The notes under the pieces are model-generated. The model saw nothing but the letters and a program-made list of their open reading frames with translations. It was not told the origin of the DNA and did not search any database. The position numbers and the translations under genes are program-made. Positions 5,902 to 6,954 of a stretch of DNA of 6,954 bases are shown one piece after another. Source of the stretch: an uncultured Clostridia bacterium (GTDB lineage Bacteria > Bacillota > Clostridia > Peptostreptococcales > Anaerovoracaceae); assembly GCA_937928455.1 (NCBI GenBank), contig CALFUG010000236.1, positions 1 to 6,954 on the forward strand, read 5' to 3'. Within the stretch, counting starts at the first letter, position 1. Every line of letters begins with the position of its first letter.

Positions 5902-5988
5902 TGGTGCGGATAAAAGGATTTGAACCTTCATGAAGTTGCCTTCACACGGACCTGAACCGTGCGCGTCTGCCAATTCCGCCATATCCGC
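5902..5988 (-). tRNA. tRNA-Leu (anticodon CAG)
   Basis: An 87-nt class II tRNA with encoded CCA. The acceptor stem is GCGGATA / TATCCGC with discriminator A. The anticodon stem CACGG / CCGTG holds the loop TTCAGGT, so the anticodon is CAG (plus-strand positions 5952-5954) and reads CUG. The long variable arm TGAAG-GCAA-CTTCA is diagnostic of the Leu/Ser/Tyr class. The T arm is GAAGG-TTCAAAT-CCTTT with one G-T pair. It stands alone, with its own promoter and terminator. Confidence 0.97.
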
Positions 5989-6036
5989 ATATGTAGAGAA
6001 GGATTGTTGTTTTGTTTTCTCCTCAACGCAAGATGA

Positions 6037-6066
6037 ATTATAACACAAGAATTTCCCTTCTTGCAA
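6037..6066 (-). promoter_or_regulatory. Promoter of tRNA-Leu
   Basis: On the minus strand -10 TATAAT (6037-6042) is preceded by -35 TTGCAA (6061-6066) at 18 nt. The start site would be near 6030, about 41 nt before the mature tRNA 5' end. The spacer contains an inverted repeat described separately. Confidence 0.6.
6046..6063. repeat. Inverted repeat CAAGAA-N6-TTCTTG (copy 1)
   Basis: Perfect 6-bp arms around TTTCCC. It occupies the -35/-10 spacer of the tRNA-Leu promoter and touches its -35 box. A related element lies about 50 bp away next to the xpt promoter. An operator role is inference. Confidence 0.4.
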
Positions 6067-6094
6067 TAGGGAAGTTGTGACAATGATTACTTTG

Positions 6095-6115
6095 CCAAGA
6101 ATTCTTCCTTCTTGG
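6095..6115. repeat. Inverted repeat CCAAGAA-N7-TTCTTGG (copy 2)
   Basis: Perfect 7-bp arms around TTCTTCC, sharing CAAGAATT and CCTTCTTG-type halves with copy 1 (centre-to-centre about 50 bp). It covers the position where the -35 of the xpt promoter would be. A binding site for a regulator is possible but not recognised. Confidence 0.4.
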
Positions 6116-6124
6116 CGGGGCAGG

Positions 6125-6133
6125 TGATATAAT
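6125..6133 (+). promoter_or_regulatory. Extended -10 promoter for xpt
   Basis: TGA TATAAT: a perfect -10 with the extended TGn element and a weak -35 (TTCCTT, 6105-6110) at 17 nt. Transcription should begin near 6140, so the leader is only about 25 nt and leaves no room for a purine riboswitch. Confidence 0.6.
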
Positions 6134-6164
6134 GACCCAAAGCATATGAAAAGGAGAGGTGGAT

Positions 6165-6743
6165 ATGGAGAGTTTGCGTAAAAAAATTCTGGCGGAGGGG
6201 AAAGCCATCGGAACAGATATCATCAAGGTGGACGGCTTTCTGAACCATCAAATCGACATTCCTTTTTTAGAAGAAATCGGGAAAGAACTGGGACGACGTT
6301 ATGAAGACGTTCAACCCACCAAAATTCTCACGGTGGAGTCCAGTGGCATTGCGGTTGCCTGTGAGACCGCCAAGTCTTTTGGAGGAATTCCCGTTCTTTT
6401 TGCCAAAAAAGCGGCACCCAACACTCTGGTGGAAGGCTATTACTGTGCACCTGCCAAATCCTTTACCAAGGGTATTGTATCTACACTGCGGGTTTCCAAA
6501 AGTCTTTTGGGTCCGGAAGATCGAGTATTGATTGTGGATGATTTTTTGGCATATGGAGAAGCTGCCATGGCATTGTGCGAATTATGCCGTCAAAGTGGCG
6601 CCCAAGTGCTGGGTGTGGGGGCGGTGATTGAGAAAGAATTTCAGGGGGGCGCCAAGCGATTGAGGGAGAAAGGCCATCGAGTGGAATCTCTGGCAGTCAT
6701 TCAAATAATCCGGGAAGGAGAGGTGGTTTTCCGGGAAGAATAG
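6165..6743 (+). CDS. xpt: Xanthine phosphoribosyltransferase
   Basis: A 192-residue cytoplasmic purine-salvage enzyme that converts xanthine and PRPP to XMP and pyrophosphate. The length matches the Bacillus subtilis enzyme (about 194). Matching landmarks are KVDGFLNHQID (21-31), TVESSGIAVA (56-65), PVLFAKK (76-82), SFTKG (99-103) and the PRPP-binding loop VLIVDDFLAYGEAA (121-134), then VGAVIEKEFQGG and HRVESLAVIQI. In the PRPP loop the usual Asn of DDFLANG is Tyr130. The ATG at 6165 is chosen because AAGGAG (6151-6156) is 8 nt upstream; an in-frame GTG at 6159 would be only 2 nt from that site. It is monocistronic here, with its own promoter and terminator, and divergent from tRNA-Leu. In Bacillus xpt is governed by a guanine riboswitch; none is seen here. 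Confidence 0.95.
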   Translation: MESLRKKILAEGKAIGTDIIKVDGFLNHQIDIPFLEEIGKELGRRYEDVQPTKILTVESSGIAVACETAKSFGGIPVLFAKKAAPNTLVEGYYCAPAKSFTKGIVSTLRVSKSLLGPEDRVLIVDDFLAYGEAAMALCELCRQSGAQVLGVGAVIEKEFQGGAKRLREKGHRVESLAVIQIIREGEVVFREE

Positions 6744-6770
6744 AGCCGAAGAAAGAAGAATAGAGCCGAA
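6735..6770 (+). repeat. 16-bp direct repeat across the xpt stop codon
   Basis: GAAGAATAGAGCCGAA occurs at 6735-6750 and again at 6755-6770, a 20-bp period. The first copy encodes the last two Glu codons and the TAG stop; the second lies in the 3' untranslated region. It looks like a small tandem duplication. Confidence 0.75.
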
Positions 6771-6831
6771 CAAAAGCGGGGACTGAAATCAAATATATGA
6801 GTTAATACGTACATATGCATAAATTTAATCG

Positions 6832-6868
6832 AATAAAGTTCGCTATACTTCGAACTTTATTTCTTTTT
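6832..6868 (+). terminator. Rho-independent terminator after xpt
   Basis: Arms AATAAAGTTCG (6832-6842) and CGAACTTTATT (6851-6861) pair over 11 bp with an 8-nt loop, followed by TCTTTTT (6862-6868). It lies about 90 nt after the xpt stop; the stretch between holds no gene I can support. The minus-strand side lacks a T-run, so it acts on plus-strand transcripts only. Confidence 0.8.
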
Positions 6869-6903
6869 GAAAGAAAAGATGAGGGAAATATGGGTCGTAA
6901 ATA

Positions 6904-6931
6904 TTGTTCCGGCGGTGAGGAAGGATATAAT
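6904..6931 (+). promoter_or_regulatory. Possible promoter for a gene beyond the window end
   Basis: TATAAT (6926-6931) with TTGTTC (6904-6909) 16 nt upstream. It follows the xpt terminator, where a new transcription unit would be expected. The gene it would serve is not visible. Confidence 0.35.
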
Positions 6932-6954
6932 AGGTCTATATTCATCGTTTTGAT

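Noticed and set aside
5773..6066. 97-codon minus-strand frame across the tRNA-Leu gene
   Set aside because: It reads straight through the tRNA and its terminator; the ADMAELADAHGSG-type product is the well-known spurious translation of a tRNA-Leu gene.
6879..6954. Possible start of a new gene at the window end (ATG at 6890 after GAGGG, or ATG at 6879)
   Set aside because: The first frame is open only for 21 codons to the window edge, with short 4-nt spacing; the second stops after 24 codons. A TATAAT lies inside both, so the region is more likely a promoter region.

Overview
This is an ordinary chromosomal segment of a low-to-moderate-GC Gram-positive bacterium, most likely a member of the Clostridia. 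The gene set points there: uvrC, a DUF1292 (YrzB-type) protein, a COG2509 flavoprotein, a PspC-domain protein, a YtrA-type GntR/ABC operon and xpt. Strong AGGAGG-type ribosome binding sites and sigma-A promoters, several with an extended -10, agree with this. The genus cannot be fixed from the window. I see no transposase, phage, CRISPR or toxin-antitoxin module, and almost all of the window is accounted for by genes with recognisable families.

Layout. Bases 1-1133 (+) hold the 3' part of uvrC. A promoter whose -35 overlaps the uvrC stop codon drives a 93-aa acidic DUF1292 protein (1196-1477, +). It converges, 8 nt apart, on a 63-aa two-helix membrane protein (1486-1677, -). That small gene is divergent from a 460-aa FAD-dependent oxidoreductase (1794-3176, +), with two extended -10 promoters facing away from each other. 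A bidirectional terminator (3195-3222) separates the oxidoreductase from the convergent PspC-domain gene (3279-3617, -).

Upstream of pspC on the minus strand is a three-gene operon. Its order is a YtrA-type GntR repressor (5385-5747), an ABC ATPase (4523-5383) and a six-helix ABC membrane subunit (3792-4526). The genes are tightly packed: there is 1 nt between the first two and an ATGA overlap between the last two. A consensus promoter with a 24-bp near-perfect palindrome at its start site suggests autorepression that is relieved by an inducer or by envelope stress. A tRNA-Leu(CAG) gene with its own promoter and strong terminator (5855-6066, -) follows. Divergent from it is xpt (6165-6743, +), purine salvage, with its own terminator and no purine riboswitch.

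Main points for a second look: (1) this UvrC lacks, in frame, about 70-90 residues normally found between the UVR motif and the RNase H-like nuclease; (2) the palindromic operator of the GntR/ABC operon; (3) two related CAAGAA-N6/7-TTCTTG inverted repeats between tRNA-Leu and xpt, each overlapping a promoter; (4) a phased repeat cluster upstream of the pspC promoter; (5) a conserved-looking four-cysteine cluster in the flavoprotein; (6) a 16-bp direct repeat spanning the xpt stop codon. I did not find a convincing new defence or mobile system. All promoter, operator and terminator calls come from reading the sequence by eye.
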